A stretch of DNA of 64,000 nt, taken from Mycobacterium sp. IS-1742 (lineage in GTDB: Bacteria > Actinomycetota > Actinomycetes > Mycobacteriales > Mycobacteriaceae). The DNA lies in the NCBI RefSeq assembly GCF_001500125.1, contig NZ_LQIV01000041.1, forward strand, positions 1 through 64,000, in the 5' to 3' direction. A model generated the notes under the pieces. It made no database searches. It worked only from the letters and a program-made list of their open reading frames with translations, and was not told the origin of the DNA. The position numbers and the translations under genes were made by a program. This document shows positions 25,897-33,812 of this stretch, piece by piece (position 1 is the stretch's first letter; the number at the start of each line of letters is the position of its first letter).

Positions 25897-26889
25897 TCAG
25901 GCGAGTCGTCGGCCGTTGGTGCTCAGATAGCGTTCGGCGAGCGCGCAACTGCCGGCGGCGTAGCTGATGGCCTTGGTCTTGGATTCCCTGGAGTGGCTGT
26001 GGGTGCCCATCCAGGCCAGCAGCAGCAGCCGCCGCAGGAACACGAACGAGGCCAGCATGTCCTCGTCCGCGGTGGTCATCGGGCGCCTGCTGCGATAGCC
26101 CTCCACCCAGGATGCCTGCCACTCGGGCAGCGCCGGATCGTCCTCGATGAACGACACCGCGGTGCCGAAATCGTAGAAGAACCAACCGAACCCGCAGTCG
26201 TCGAAGTCGATGACCGTGATCGTGGGCGGGTCGACCAGCAGATTGGCCAACCGCAGGTCGGCGTGGATCAGCCCGTAGCGGTCCGGTCCGCTGCCGTACT
26301 CGGCCAGACGCTGCCGCAGCAGTTCCTGGGCGCGTTCGAGCAGATGCCGTTCCTCGGAGCCGACGCCTTCGGCGTCATGCCAACGTCCCCAGCGGGGTCG
26401 TGACCCCAGGCAGTGCTCCCAGTCCCAGGCGAAGCGCCCGAACCCGGGCGGCCGGGTCCAGGACCGGGAGTGGTCGTGCAGAGCCGCGGTGATCGCGCCG
26501 AGCGTGCGGAAGTCCTCCAGCGTCACCGACCCCTCGTCGGGTTCGGCGCCGCCCACCATGCCGAAATGCACGACGTGCCGGGCTGTCCCGTTGTGGTCGA
26601 CGGTCACGACGCGCCTGCCGTCCCGGGTGGGCAGCACGGTCGGGACCGTGACGTCGCTGTCGCGGCGCAGTGCTTCGAGCCAGTCGAGTTCGGACTCGAT
26701 CTCGTGTGGGCGGTGGTAGTTCTGCCGGTGCACCCGCAGGATCGAGCAACTCTGGTCGTCGGCGCACTCGACGAGGTAGGTGGCGTTCTCCGACAGGTTC
26801 AGCAGCCGCAGGGTCGAGTTCGCCGGCAGGTCGTAATCGGCCAGCGCCCGCTCGGCGACCTCGACGTCGTCGGCGATGACCTCACCCAT
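25897..26889 (-). CDS. Aminoglycoside-phosphotransferase-fold kinase, probable 1-amino-2-propanol kinase
   Basis: A 330-residue APH-fold kinase. Brenner motif HADLRLANLL supplies catalytic Asp211 and Asn216, and IDFDDCG the Mg-binding Asp228. In the N-lobe, ENATYLVECADDQSCSILRVHRQ is the nucleotide-binding strand region. It starts in the stop of the BMC-T gene (TGATG overlap), so it is fully within the operon. The M. smegmatis homologue has been shown to phosphorylate (S)-1-amino-2-propanol, and the same role is expected here. No encapsulation peptide is obvious at either end, so it may act outside the shell. Confidence 0.85.
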   Translation of the reverse strand: MGEVIADDVEVAERALADYDLPANSTLRLLNLSENATYLVECADDQSCSILRVHRQNYHRPHEIESELDWLEALRRDSDVTVPTVLPTRDGRRVVTVDHNGTARHVVHFGMVGGAEPDEGSVTLEDFRTLGAITAALHDHSRSWTRPPGFGRFAWDWEHCLGSRPRWGRWHDAEGVGSEERHLLERAQELLRQRLAEYGSGPDRYGLIHADLRLANLLVDPPTITVIDFDDCGFGWFFYDFGTAVSFIEDDPALPEWQASWVEGYRSRRPMTTADEDMLASFVFLRRLLLLAWMGTHSHSRESKTKAISYAAGSCALAERYLSTNGRRLA

Positions 26890-27542
26890 CAGTGATCGCG
26901 TCCTTCGATCGCGGCGAGCACCGAGGTGATGCGGTCACGCGCGGTGGTCACATCCTTGACCGAACCGCCGATGTAGAGGCGGCCGGCCGCACCGATCATC
27001 TGCACGTCGACCACCGTAAGGCCCGGTGCGGCCCGTTCGGCCTCGTTCGCGGCCACGGCCGCGAACAGGGCCGGGGTCATCTCGTAGACCAGCAGCGACT
27101 GACCGGGCAGGATCATCGACGCCTGCCGATTGCGGTTGAGGATCACCGCGTGCTGATCGGTGATGTTCTCGATGATGTCGTGATAGAGCACCCGGGGCCG
27201 CAGTTGGTCGCTGGCCTTGTTGCCGGTTCCGGTGAGGATCGCTTCCCCGGCCCGGCGGACGTCGGACAGGCTGGCCGAGTGGATCTCCAGCACCCCGAAC
27301 TGCCGCTCCACGTAGAGGATTCCGGGCTGGATGCCCGGCACCTCGCGCAGCGCGAGGTCGATCACCCGCTCGATGGCCAGCGCCGGGGACACCTCGACGA
27401 TGAGCGCGTGCTCACCTTCGTAGGGCGGGTATCCCCTGGCGCGGGTCGGCGTGCCGAGATAGGCGGCGAACTGCCGTTGCAGATCCTCCACCAGCAGGTA
27501 CACGCGGATGTCGGTGCGCGTCCCCGATGCCGTCGCGGGCAT
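26889..27542 (-). CDS. BMC-T shell protein (tandem BMC domains), first paralogue
   Basis: Trimeric shell tile of 217 residues. Two BMC halves are visible: ALIVEVSPALAIERVIDLAL then GVLEIHSASLSDVRRAGEAIL, and LLVYEMTPALFAAVAANEAER then GRLYIGGSVKDVTTARDRI. It is a paralogue of the gene at 28699 (both contain HAxxLNRN, MxLxGxSLxVxE and MIGAxGRxYxxG). ATG 27542 is chosen because GGAAG lies 9 bases upstream, whereas GTG 27551 sits too close to it. In RMM shells the two BMC-T proteins form the large-pored tiles. It carries an extended N-terminus of about 25 residues relative to the other copy. Confidence 0.92.
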   Translation of the reverse strand: MPATASGTRTDIRVYLLVEDLQRQFAAYLGTPTRARGYPPYEGEHALIVEVSPALAIERVIDLALREVPGIQPGILYVERQFGVLEIHSASLSDVRRAGEAILTGTGNKASDQLRPRVLYHDIIENITDQHAVILNRNRQASMILPGQSLLVYEMTPALFAAVAANEAERAAPGLTVVDVQMIGAAGRLYIGGSVKDVTTARDRITSVLAAIEGRDH

Positions 27543-27589
27543 GGCCGTCACTTCCTTCGAGATGGTGCCGAGAGCGTGCGGCAGTGGGG

Positions 27590-27871
27590 TTACTGAGCGT
27601 TGACGGCGAAGTGTGCGCCGAGTTCGCTGTGCGGCCGCGGGATGACGTGGACGCTGACGAGCTCGCCGACCTGCGACGCCGCCTCGGCGCCGGCTTCGGT
27701 GGCGGCCTTGACCGCGCCGACCTCACCGGTGACGATGACCGCGACGAGGCCGTCGCCGACCTGCTGCCGGTCGGTGATGCTGACGTTGGCCGCCTTCACC
27801 ATCGCGTCGGCCGCGGCGAGCGCCGCCACGTAGCCCTTGGTCTCGATGAGACCGATTGCGTTGCTGGGCAT
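27590..27871 (-). CDS. BMC-H shell protein (hexamer)
   Basis: A 93-residue single BMC-domain protein (AIGLIETKGYVAALAAADAM, then GDGLVAVIVTGEVGAVKAATEAG and VIPRPHSEL), near the usual length of CcmK/PduA proteins. It forms the bulk hexagonal facets of the shell and its central pore admits small substrates. The start ATG 27871 has the expected GGAGAGA sequence upstream. It is in the middle of the shell-gene block, 40 bp after the BMC-P gene. Confidence 0.97.
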   Translation of the reverse strand: MPSNAIGLIETKGYVAALAAADAMVKAANVSITDRQQVGDGLVAVIVTGEVGAVKAATEAGAEAASQVGELVSVHVIPRPHSELGAHFAVNAQ

Positions 27872-27911
27872 TGTTTCTCTCCTGTATCTCTTGTCGATCT
27901 CGTGGTGTCCG

Positions 27912-28172
27912 TCAGCGCGCTTCCGCGGAGCCGGGGTCGTCGATGGAGCCGATGATCAGTGCGTCGACGGGCGGTGGGGTGCCGGTGAACCAGTTGGCGG
28001 CCACCGAACCCTGGGCGATCAGCACCCGTTCGCCCAACCCGCTGCCGAGCACGTCGAACGCGATCATCCGGCTGCCGGAGCCGTCGACCTCGACTTCGAG
28101 GAAGGCGCCCGCGGGAATGCCGTCGATCCGGCGGGTGGACCACACGTTTCCGGTCACGGTCGCGGCGATCAT
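27912..28172 (-). CDS. BMC-P pentameric vertex protein (EutN/CcmL family)
   Basis: An 86-residue EutN/CcmL-type protein: MIAATVTGNVWSTRR at the N-terminus, the GSGLGERVLIAQGSVAANW loop in the middle and DALIIGSIDDP at the end are family hallmarks. Pentamers of it cap the twelve vertices. It overlaps the preceding gene by 4 bp (ATGA). One gene only, as expected for the RMM class. Confidence 0.96.
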   Translation of the reverse strand: MIAATVTGNVWSTRRIDGIPAGAFLEVEVDGSGSRMIAFDVLGSGLGERVLIAQGSVAANWFTGTPPPVDALIIGSIDDPGSAEAR

Positions 28173-28702
28173 CTGCGCTTCTCCTTCTCGATGGACACCC
28201 CGAGTGCCCTGGCCTTCTCGCGCGCCAACGGCGTGAGCACCGCGCGGGGTCCGAGCACCAGGGAGGCGCCTGCGGTGGCGAGGTCGGCGATGTGCCGTTC
28301 GGTGACGGCGCCGCTGTCGATGCGCTGGGTCTGGCCCCGGCCACCCGTGGTGGCGCCGGCCAGCCGGAAGCTCAGCCGGCCCGCTTTCAGATCGGCCCGG
28401 CTCTTGGGGTTCTCGAACAGTTTGAGCAGGGCGCGGACGAAGGCGTCCAGGTCGCGGTCGGTGGTCAGGCGCACCGACTCGGTCCGATGCTTACCGTCGG
28501 CGGCCAGCGGGCCGGTGGGCGTGACGCCGATCTGCTCGGCCACCGTCTGCACGGGCGGGGACGCCGGCGCGGGCGGGGGCGCCTGCACGGGCGGGGGCGC
28601 CGGTGCGGGCGCCCCGCCGTTCTTCCCGGCCAGGTCCTTGACCGCCTCGCGGACGACCTCCCTTACGAGAGAACGCAATTCGGCACGGTCGATCGTGCTC
28701 AC
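28169..28702 (-). CDS. RMM-locus linker protein with N-terminal encapsulation peptide
   Basis: A 177-residue protein in three parts. Residues 1-27 (IDRAELRSLVREVVREAVK) form an amphipathic helix like the tags that target cargo to microcompartments. Residues 28-62 are a Pro/Ala linker (PAPAPPPVQAPPPAPAS). Residues 65-177 are a small folded domain with LTTDRDLDAFVRALLKLFEN and a VLTPLAREKARALGVSI ending; the ending weakly recalls linker motifs in EutQ- or PduL-type proteins. It is coupled by 4-bp overlaps to both neighbours. The homologue in M. smegmatis sits at the same place and I know of no assigned activity. Its likely role is to scaffold cargo onto the shell. Confidence 0.7.
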   Translation of the reverse strand: MSTIDRAELRSLVREVVREAVKDLAGKNGGAPAPAPPPVQAPPPAPASPPVQTVAEQIGVTPTGPLAADGKHRTESVRLTTDRDLDAFVRALLKLFENPKSRADLKAGRLSFRLAGATTGGRGQTQRIDSGAVTERHIADLATAGASLVLGPRAVLTPLAREKARALGVSIEKEKRR

Positions 28703-29304
28703 GCGGTGCTCCTGGCGAGGGCGTCCCGGGCGGCCTCGGCGGCCTGGCGGATGTCGGCCTCGGTGCCCGACAGGTAGACCCGGCCGGTGGCGCCGATCAT
28801 CCGGAAGTCGACGACCTTGATGTCGGCGGCCTTCTCGGCTTCGTTGGTCGCCAGGATCGCGTACGAGGCCGGGGCGACCTCGAGGACGAACAGGGATTCG
28901 CCGGCGAGCACCATCGAACCGATCTTGTTGCGGTTGATCAGGAACGCGTGCTGGTGGTCGATGCTCGAGATGATGCGCGAGGCCAGGATCGTGGGCCGCA
29001 CCGCGGAATCGGCGTCCTGGTCCAGGGATTCGAGCGCGGCGTCGGCGGCCGCCTTGACCGCACCGGTCTCACCGTGGAACTCGAGATAGCCGAACTGCCG
29101 CTCCACGACCAGGATCCCGGCCTTGACCTCGGCATGCTTGAGCGCGACGTCGGTGATGCCCTCGATGTCCAGGCCGGGGGCGACCTCGATGATCTGGGCG
29201 GCCATGTCGGCGCGCGGCAGCGCACCCTTGATCCAGGTGCCCAGGTACGACATCGTCTGCGGCTGGAGCCGGTCGATGAAGATGAAGGAACGCAGTTCAG
29301 CCAC
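28699..29304 (-). CDS. BMC-T shell protein (tandem BMC domains), second paralogue
   Basis: A 201-residue tandem BMC protein from GTG 29304 behind GAGG. First half: AAQIIEVAPGLDIEGITDVAL and GYLEFHGETGAVKAAADAAL. Second half: MVLAGESLFVLEVAPASYAI and GRVYLSGTEADIRQAAEAA. The halves are permuted relative to BMC-H, as in other RMM BMC-T proteins. It follows the aldehyde dehydrogenase stop by only 3 bp, so shell and enzyme are made together. Confidence 0.93.
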   Translation of the reverse strand: MAELRSFIFIDRLQPQTMSYLGTWIKGALPRADMAAQIIEVAPGLDIEGITDVALKHAEVKAGILVVERQFGYLEFHGETGAVKAAADAALESLDQDADSAVRPTILASRIISSIDHQHAFLINRNKIGSMVLAGESLFVLEVAPASYAILATNEAEKAADIKVVDFRMIGATGRVYLSGTEADIRQAAEAARDALARSTA

Positions 29305-29307
29305 GAC

Positions 29308-30855
29308 TCACCTCTTGATCAGTTGTGCGAGCTCTTCGACGACCAGCGCCCGCAACTCGGCCCGCAGGGCCTCGATGCTCGGGTCGGCCGCGCGGCGCAC
29401 CGCCTGGCCGCCGCGGGACGGTGCCGTCCGGGGTGTGTCGCGATCGTTGGACGCCCGGGGGTATTCGGGGACCGGACCCGCGGGCGACCGCCACGGGTCG
29501 ATACCGGCGAAGCTGGGCATGGCCACCCCGGGAGCGCTGTTGTAGGCGATGCGGGCCCAGTTGATCAGGTTGTCGGGGCGCAGGTTCTCCCCGATGGAGC
29601 TGCGGCCGACGAAGCCGGTGCCGATCGTCATCGACGGCGCCAGGTTGGTCTCGAGCCCCGAGCTGCCGGTGCTGTTACCGACGTTGACCGACACCCGCAG
29701 CACCGGCACCTGCGTGGCGAATTCGGTGATGACCGAGGCGTCCTCGCTGTGGATCGCCGCCGAGTGGCCGGCTCCGCCGATGCGCACCACTGCCCGGGCC
29801 GCGCGGACACCGCGCGCCGCGTCGGGCACGGTGGTCATCCCGATGACCGGGGAGAGCTTCTCGTGGGCGAGCATCTCTTCACCGATGACCTGCCCGAACG
29901 GTGCGACGAGAACGCGGGTCTTCGGGGTGACCCGGATACCGGCCTGCGCGGCGATCCACGCGGCGTCGCGGCCGACGACATCGGTGTTGAGGTGGCCGTC
30001 GGCGAACATGTAGGCGCGCAGGCGATCTGTGGCGTCGGCGTCGAGGATGTGCGCACCGGCACGGGTCATCGCCGAGCGCAGCGCATCCGCGATCGACTCC
30101 TCGGCGATCAGCACCGACTCGTTGGTGCACAGCACCGAGTTGTCGAAGGCCTTGCTGTCGACGATGCGCCGGGCGGCCGCGGTGATGTCCGCGGTGGCGT
30201 CGACGAGAACGGGGACGTTGCCGGGTCCGACGCCGAGTGCCGGGGTGCCCGACGAGTACGCGGCGCGCACCACACCGGTGCCGCCGGTGGCGACGATGAC
30301 GTCGGTGCGCTCGTCGGCCATCAATGCCTCGACGAGCGGGATCGACGGTTCCTCGACCACCTGGACGATGCCGTCAGGGGCGCCCGCTGCGACGGCCGCG
30401 TCGGCGAGCAGGCGGGCGGCGTCCGCCGAACAGCGTTTGGCCCGCGGATGGGGCGCGACGACGACGGCGTTGCGCGTCATCAGCGCCAGCAGCACCTTGA
30501 AGTACACCGTGGAGACGGGGTTGGTCGTCGGGGCCAGGGCCAGCACGACGCCTGCGGGCCGCGGGATCTCGACGATCTTGTCGACCGCGTCCACCCGTGG
30601 CGAGACGAAGTCCTGACCCCGGTAGAAGTCCACGATGCCGCGTGAGCAGGCTTGGTTCTTGAGCACCTTGTCCGCGACGACGCCCATCCCGGTCTCGGCG
30701 ACGGCGTCCGCGGCGAACCGTTCGGCGGCGCCGTACGCGGCGTCGGCCACCGCGGTGGTGATGGCCGCGACGGCGGCCTGGTCGTAGTCGGCGTAGGCGC
30801 GGGCGGCCCACCGGGCGCGTTCGAGCATGTGGCCCGCTGAAGCGAAGCTGGTCAC
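29308..30855 (-). CDS. CoA-acylating aldehyde dehydrogenase of the microcompartment
   Basis: Oxidises the aldehyde made in the lumen (expected propionaldehyde) to the acyl-CoA with NAD+ and CoA. The start GTG 30855 overlaps the aminotransferase stop by 4 bp, with AGGAAGGG upstream; longer frames are spurious. The 515-residue protein has TTNPVSTVYFKVLLAL, GGTGVVRAAY (cofactor site) and catalytic Cys243 in NSVLCTNESV, as in the PduP/EutE family. After residue 460 comes a linker rich in Pro/Arg/Ser and then a terminal helix IEALRAELRALVVEELAQL that looks like an encapsulation peptide and resembles the tag of the 177-residue protein. Confidence 0.93.
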   Translation of the reverse strand: MTSFASAGHMLERARWAARAYADYDQAAVAAITTAVADAAYGAAERFAADAVAETGMGVVADKVLKNQACSRGIVDFYRGQDFVSPRVDAVDKIVEIPRPAGVVLALAPTTNPVSTVYFKVLLALMTRNAVVVAPHPRAKRCSADAARLLADAAVAAGAPDGIVQVVEEPSIPLVEALMADERTDVIVATGGTGVVRAAYSSGTPALGVGPGNVPVLVDATADITAAARRIVDSKAFDNSVLCTNESVLIAEESIADALRSAMTRAGAHILDADATDRLRAYMFADGHLNTDVVGRDAAWIAAQAGIRVTPKTRVLVAPFGQVIGEEMLAHEKLSPVIGMTTVPDAARGVRAARAVVRIGGAGHSAAIHSEDASVITEFATQVPVLRVSVNVGNSTGSSGLETNLAPSMTIGTGFVGRSSIGENLRPDNLINWARIAYNSAPGVAMPSFAGIDPWRSPAGPVPEYPRASNDRDTPRTAPSRGGQAVRRAADPSIEALRAELRALVVEELAQLIKR

Positions 30856-32129
30856 GGTCGTCCCTTCCTGGCTGCGGTCTTCGCCCGGCCCACCGCGACC
30901 TCGAGCCGGTCCAGCACGTCCTCGCACAGATCGCGGCCCAGCAGCAGACCCGGTTTGAACTGCAGCACACGGGGATCCAGTGTGGAGAAGATCGCCCACA
31001 CGCCGTTCTCGTAGAGTTCGCGCATCACGAACTTGGCGCCCTCGGGGTGGTCGAACTCCAGCCCGATCACCACGCCGTTCTGCCGGATCCCGATGAACCA
31101 GTCCGGGTGGTCGGCCTGGATGCGGCGCAGTCCGGTGTCGAAGATGTCGGCGATGTAGTGCACCATCGAGCGCACCTCGGGTCGGGTGGTGATCTCGAGG
31201 GTCTTGATCGCCGCGACACACCCCAGTTCGGCGCCGCCGAAGGTCGAGATGTGGGCGAACCCGTCCTGGTCGAGCCATTGGGCGGCCCGGTCGCCGAGTA
31301 GTGCGGCGGTGATCGGGTAGACACCGCCGGACAGTCCCTTACCGGTGACCAGGATGTCGGGTTCGATGCCGTGTTTGGTGATCGCCCACAGCTCACCGGT
31401 GCGCATCAGCCCGGTCTGGACTTCGTCGGCGATGTAGAGCGACCCGTACCTCTGGGTCAGGGCGTGGACCGCCTCGAGGTAACCCGGTGGGGGGAGCGGG
31501 AATCCGTACGTCGCGGGGATGGTCTCCATGATCACCGCGGCGACGTCGTTGCCGCGCAGTGCCTGCTCCATCGCGGCGACGTCGCCGAACGGCACCTGGA
31601 TGAACTCGTCGGGCCGGTCGGAGAGGAACAGTTTGGCGAACCGCTCGTCGCCCGTCGCCACGGCCAGGCCGGTGTGGCCGTGGTAGGCCTTGATGATCGA
31701 GACGATCTTGCGGCGTCCGGTGGCGTGGCGGGCGCTCTTGAGCGCGATGTCGATCGCCTCACCGCCGCCGGAGCCGAACGCCACCTTCTTGATCGAATCG
31801 GGCGCGGTCTCCACGAGGCGCTGGGCCAGCGCCGTGCGGGCCACCGAGGGGAAGTGGTGGTTTCCGACGTCGAAGATCTCCATGCCCTGCGAAACAGCCT
31901 GCATCACCTCGGGATTGCGATGACCCAGGTTGTAGGTGCCGCCGTTGAGGTGCATGTCGATGAGCCGGCGACCGCTCATGTCCCACAGGAAGTAGTCCTG
32001 CCTGCGGTCGATGACCAGATCGACGCCGGCGTCGGTCCAGAACTGCGTCTTGTCCGGATTCCAGAACGTCTTCGCCCGGTCCAGCACCTGAGTCTTGGAC
32101 TCGAACGAGAACGTGCCGTAGTCGTACAC
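30852..32129 (-). CDS. Class III aminotransferase-fold PLP enzyme, probable amino-alcohol phosphate phospho-lyase
   Basis: PLP enzyme of 425 residues from GTG 32129; a TTG at 32153 and GTG at 32138 are alternatives. The PLP lysine is in VTGKGLSGGVYP (about residue 264), with FGSGGGEAIDIALKSAR, KAYHGHTG and IADEVQTGL as the other cofactor segments. In RMM loci this enzyme eliminates phosphate and ammonia from 1-amino-2-propanol phosphate to give propionaldehyde; it is homologous to ethanolamine-phosphate phospho-lyase. It is first in the nine-gene operon. No terminal tag is obvious. Confidence 0.88.
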   Translation of the reverse strand: MYDYGTFSFESKTQVLDRAKTFWNPDKTQFWTDAGVDLVIDRRQDYFLWDMSGRRLIDMHLNGGTYNLGHRNPEVMQAVSQGMEIFDVGNHHFPSVARTALAQRLVETAPDSIKKVAFGSGGGEAIDIALKSARHATGRRKIVSIIKAYHGHTGLAVATGDERFAKLFLSDRPDEFIQVPFGDVAAMEQALRGNDVAAVIMETIPATYGFPLPPPGYLEAVHALTQRYGSLYIADEVQTGLMRTGELWAITKHGIEPDILVTGKGLSGGVYPITAALLGDRAAQWLDQDGFAHISTFGGAELGCVAAIKTLEITTRPEVRSMVHYIADIFDTGLRRIQADHPDWFIGIRQNGVVIGLEFDHPEGAKFVMRELYENGVWAIFSTLDPRVLQFKPGLLLGRDLCEDVLDRLEVAVGRAKTAARKGRP

Positions 32130-32151
32130 GCGGCCCACCGTAAAAGGTCGC

Positions 32152-32171
32152 AACCATTTATGTCAATGGTT
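32152..32171. promoter_or_regulatory. 7-bp inverted repeat near the operon start
   Basis: AACCATT (32152-32158) and AATGGTT (32165-32171) are exact reverse complements around a 6-base spacer. On the minus strand CATAAA within it could be a -10 element. It differs from the ATTGG-type operator nearby, so a second regulator or a chance repeat are both possible. Confidence 0.4.
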
Positions 32172-32192
32172 CGCTCTTCCGGTTGCGGGGAC

Positions 32193-32211
32193 CTATTGGT
32201 AGTGCCAATAT
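32193..32211. promoter_or_regulatory. Palindromic operator, copy 2, in the divergent promoter
   Basis: CTATTGGTAGTGCCAATAT: arms TATTGG and CCAATA are exact reverse complements. Thirteen core positions match operator copy 1. It lies between the permease (32280) and the phospho-lyase gene and abuts TATACG (32209-32214), a possible -10 for the permease, so one bound regulator could block both directions. Confidence 0.72.
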
Positions 32212-32279
32212 ACGTAGCGGTCCCGATGTGGCTCAGGCCACACAGGCCTCCCCTTGGCAAGCAGGAAGGCATCCCGTAT

Positions 32280-33812
32280 ATGGCGGATCAAGCCGTTACA
32301 CCAAAGAAAACCCCAGTTCAGGGCGTTCAGCGATTGAAGCGCAACGCCGTGGGCACCCTCGGCGTGATCTTCATGGCGGTCGCCACCGCCGCGCCGATCA
32401 CCGCAATGGTCGGCAACGTCCCGATCGCCGTCGGCTTCGGAAACGGTTCCCACGCCCCCGCCGGCTACCTGGTCGCGACGATCGTGCTCGGGCTGTTCGC
32501 GATCGGCTACGCGACCATGGCCAAGCACATCACCGCCACCGGCGCGTTCTACGGCTACATCTCACACGGGCTGGGCCGTATCGTCGGGATGGCCAGCGGC
32601 CTGCTCATCACGATGGCCTACATCGTCTTCGAGGCGTCGCTGATCGGCATCTTCGCGTTCTTCTTCAAGAACTTCCTGTCGTCGCAGTTCGGCATCGACA
32701 TCCACTGGATCATCCCGGCGCTGCTGATGTTGGCGCTCAACGCGATCCTGACCTACTTCGACGTCAACCTGACGGCGAAGGTGCTCGGTGTCTTCCTGGT
32801 GACCGAGATCGTCATGCTCGCCCTCGGCGCGGTGGCGGTGCTGGTCAAGGGGGGCGGGCCGGAGGGCTTCGTCGTGGCCGAGACGCTGAACCCGATCGGC
32901 GCGTTCACCCCGGCGGCCATCGCCGGCGCCAGCGCGGGACTGGGCCTGTTCTTCGCGTTCTGGTCGTGGGTCGGCTTCGAGTCGACCGCGATGTACGGCG
33001 AGGAGTCCAAGGACCCCAAGCGGATCATCCCGCGCGCCACCATGATCGCCGTTCTCGGCGTCGGCCTGTTCTACGTGTTCGTGTCGTGGATGGCGATCGC
33101 GGGCACCGGGCCGGCGAAGGCGCTCGAGTTGGCCCAGAACGCGGACACGTCGTCGGAGATCTTCTTCGGCCCGGTCCGAACCACTTACGGCGAGTGGGCG
33201 ATCACGCTGTTCAACATCCTGCTGGTGACCGGTTCGTTCGCCTGCGGTATGGCGTTCCACAACTGCGCGTCGCGCTACCTGTACGCACTCGGGCGCGAAG
33301 GACTGTCGAGTGGTCTGCAGAAGACCCTGGGCGCGACCCACCACAAGCACGGGTCGCCGTACATCGCGTCGTTCGTGCAGAGCGGTATCGCCCTGGTGCT
33401 GATCCTGGCCTTCTTCGCGGCGGGGATGGATCCGTACGTGCACATGTACACGCTGCTGGCGATTCTGGGCACCATGGCCATCCTGATCGTGCAGTCGCTG
33501 TGCGCGTTCGCGGTGATCGCCTACTTCCACTTCCACAAGGAACACCCCTCCAGCGCGCACTGGTTCAAGACGTTCCTGGCCCCGCTGATGGGCGGCGTCG
33601 GCATGCTCTACGTGGTGTATCTGCTGTGGGAGCACAAGGAGTCGGCGGCGGGTACGGCGTCGGGCACGCTGCTGTTCACGCTCACGCCGTGGATCGTGGT
33701 GTCGGTCTTCGTGATCGGCGCGGCGCTCGCCACGTACTTCAAGTACCGCGACGCTCGCCGCTACGAGCTGATCGGACGAATCGTCTACGACGACAGCGAG
33801 GTTCGTGACTGA
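32280..33812 (+). CDS. APC-family amino acid/amine permease of the RMM locus
   Basis: A 510-residue transporter with about 12 membrane segments. ATG 32280 has AGGAAGG upstream. APC features include GTLGVIFMAVATAAPITAMVGN in TM1 and ATGAFYGYISHGLGRIVGMASG in TM3. FFAFWSWVGFESTAMYGEESKDPKR, a highly conserved APC segment, lies in the middle. The divergent position beside the operator suggests that it imports the amino-alcohol or aminoacetone used by the microcompartment. The C-terminal end overlaps the convergent esterase gene by 28 bp. Confidence 0.9.
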   Translation: MADQAVTPKKTPVQGVQRLKRNAVGTLGVIFMAVATAAPITAMVGNVPIAVGFGNGSHAPAGYLVATIVLGLFAIGYATMAKHITATGAFYGYISHGLGRIVGMASGLLITMAYIVFEASLIGIFAFFFKNFLSSQFGIDIHWIIPALLMLALNAILTYFDVNLTAKVLGVFLVTEIVMLALGAVAVLVKGGGPEGFVVAETLNPIGAFTPAAIAGASAGLGLFFAFWSWVGFESTAMYGEESKDPKRIIPRATMIAVLGVGLFYVFVSWMAIAGTGPAKALELAQNADTSSEIFFGPVRTTYGEWAITLFNILLVTGSFACGMAFHNCASRYLYALGREGLSSGLQKTLGATHHKHGSPYIASFVQSGIALVLILAFFAAGMDPYVHMYTLLAILGTMAILIVQSLCAFAVIAYFHFHKEHPSSAHWFKTFLAPLMGGVGMLYVVYLLWEHKESAAGTASGTLLFTLTPWIVVSVFVIGAALATYFKYRDARRYELIGRIVYDDSEVRD

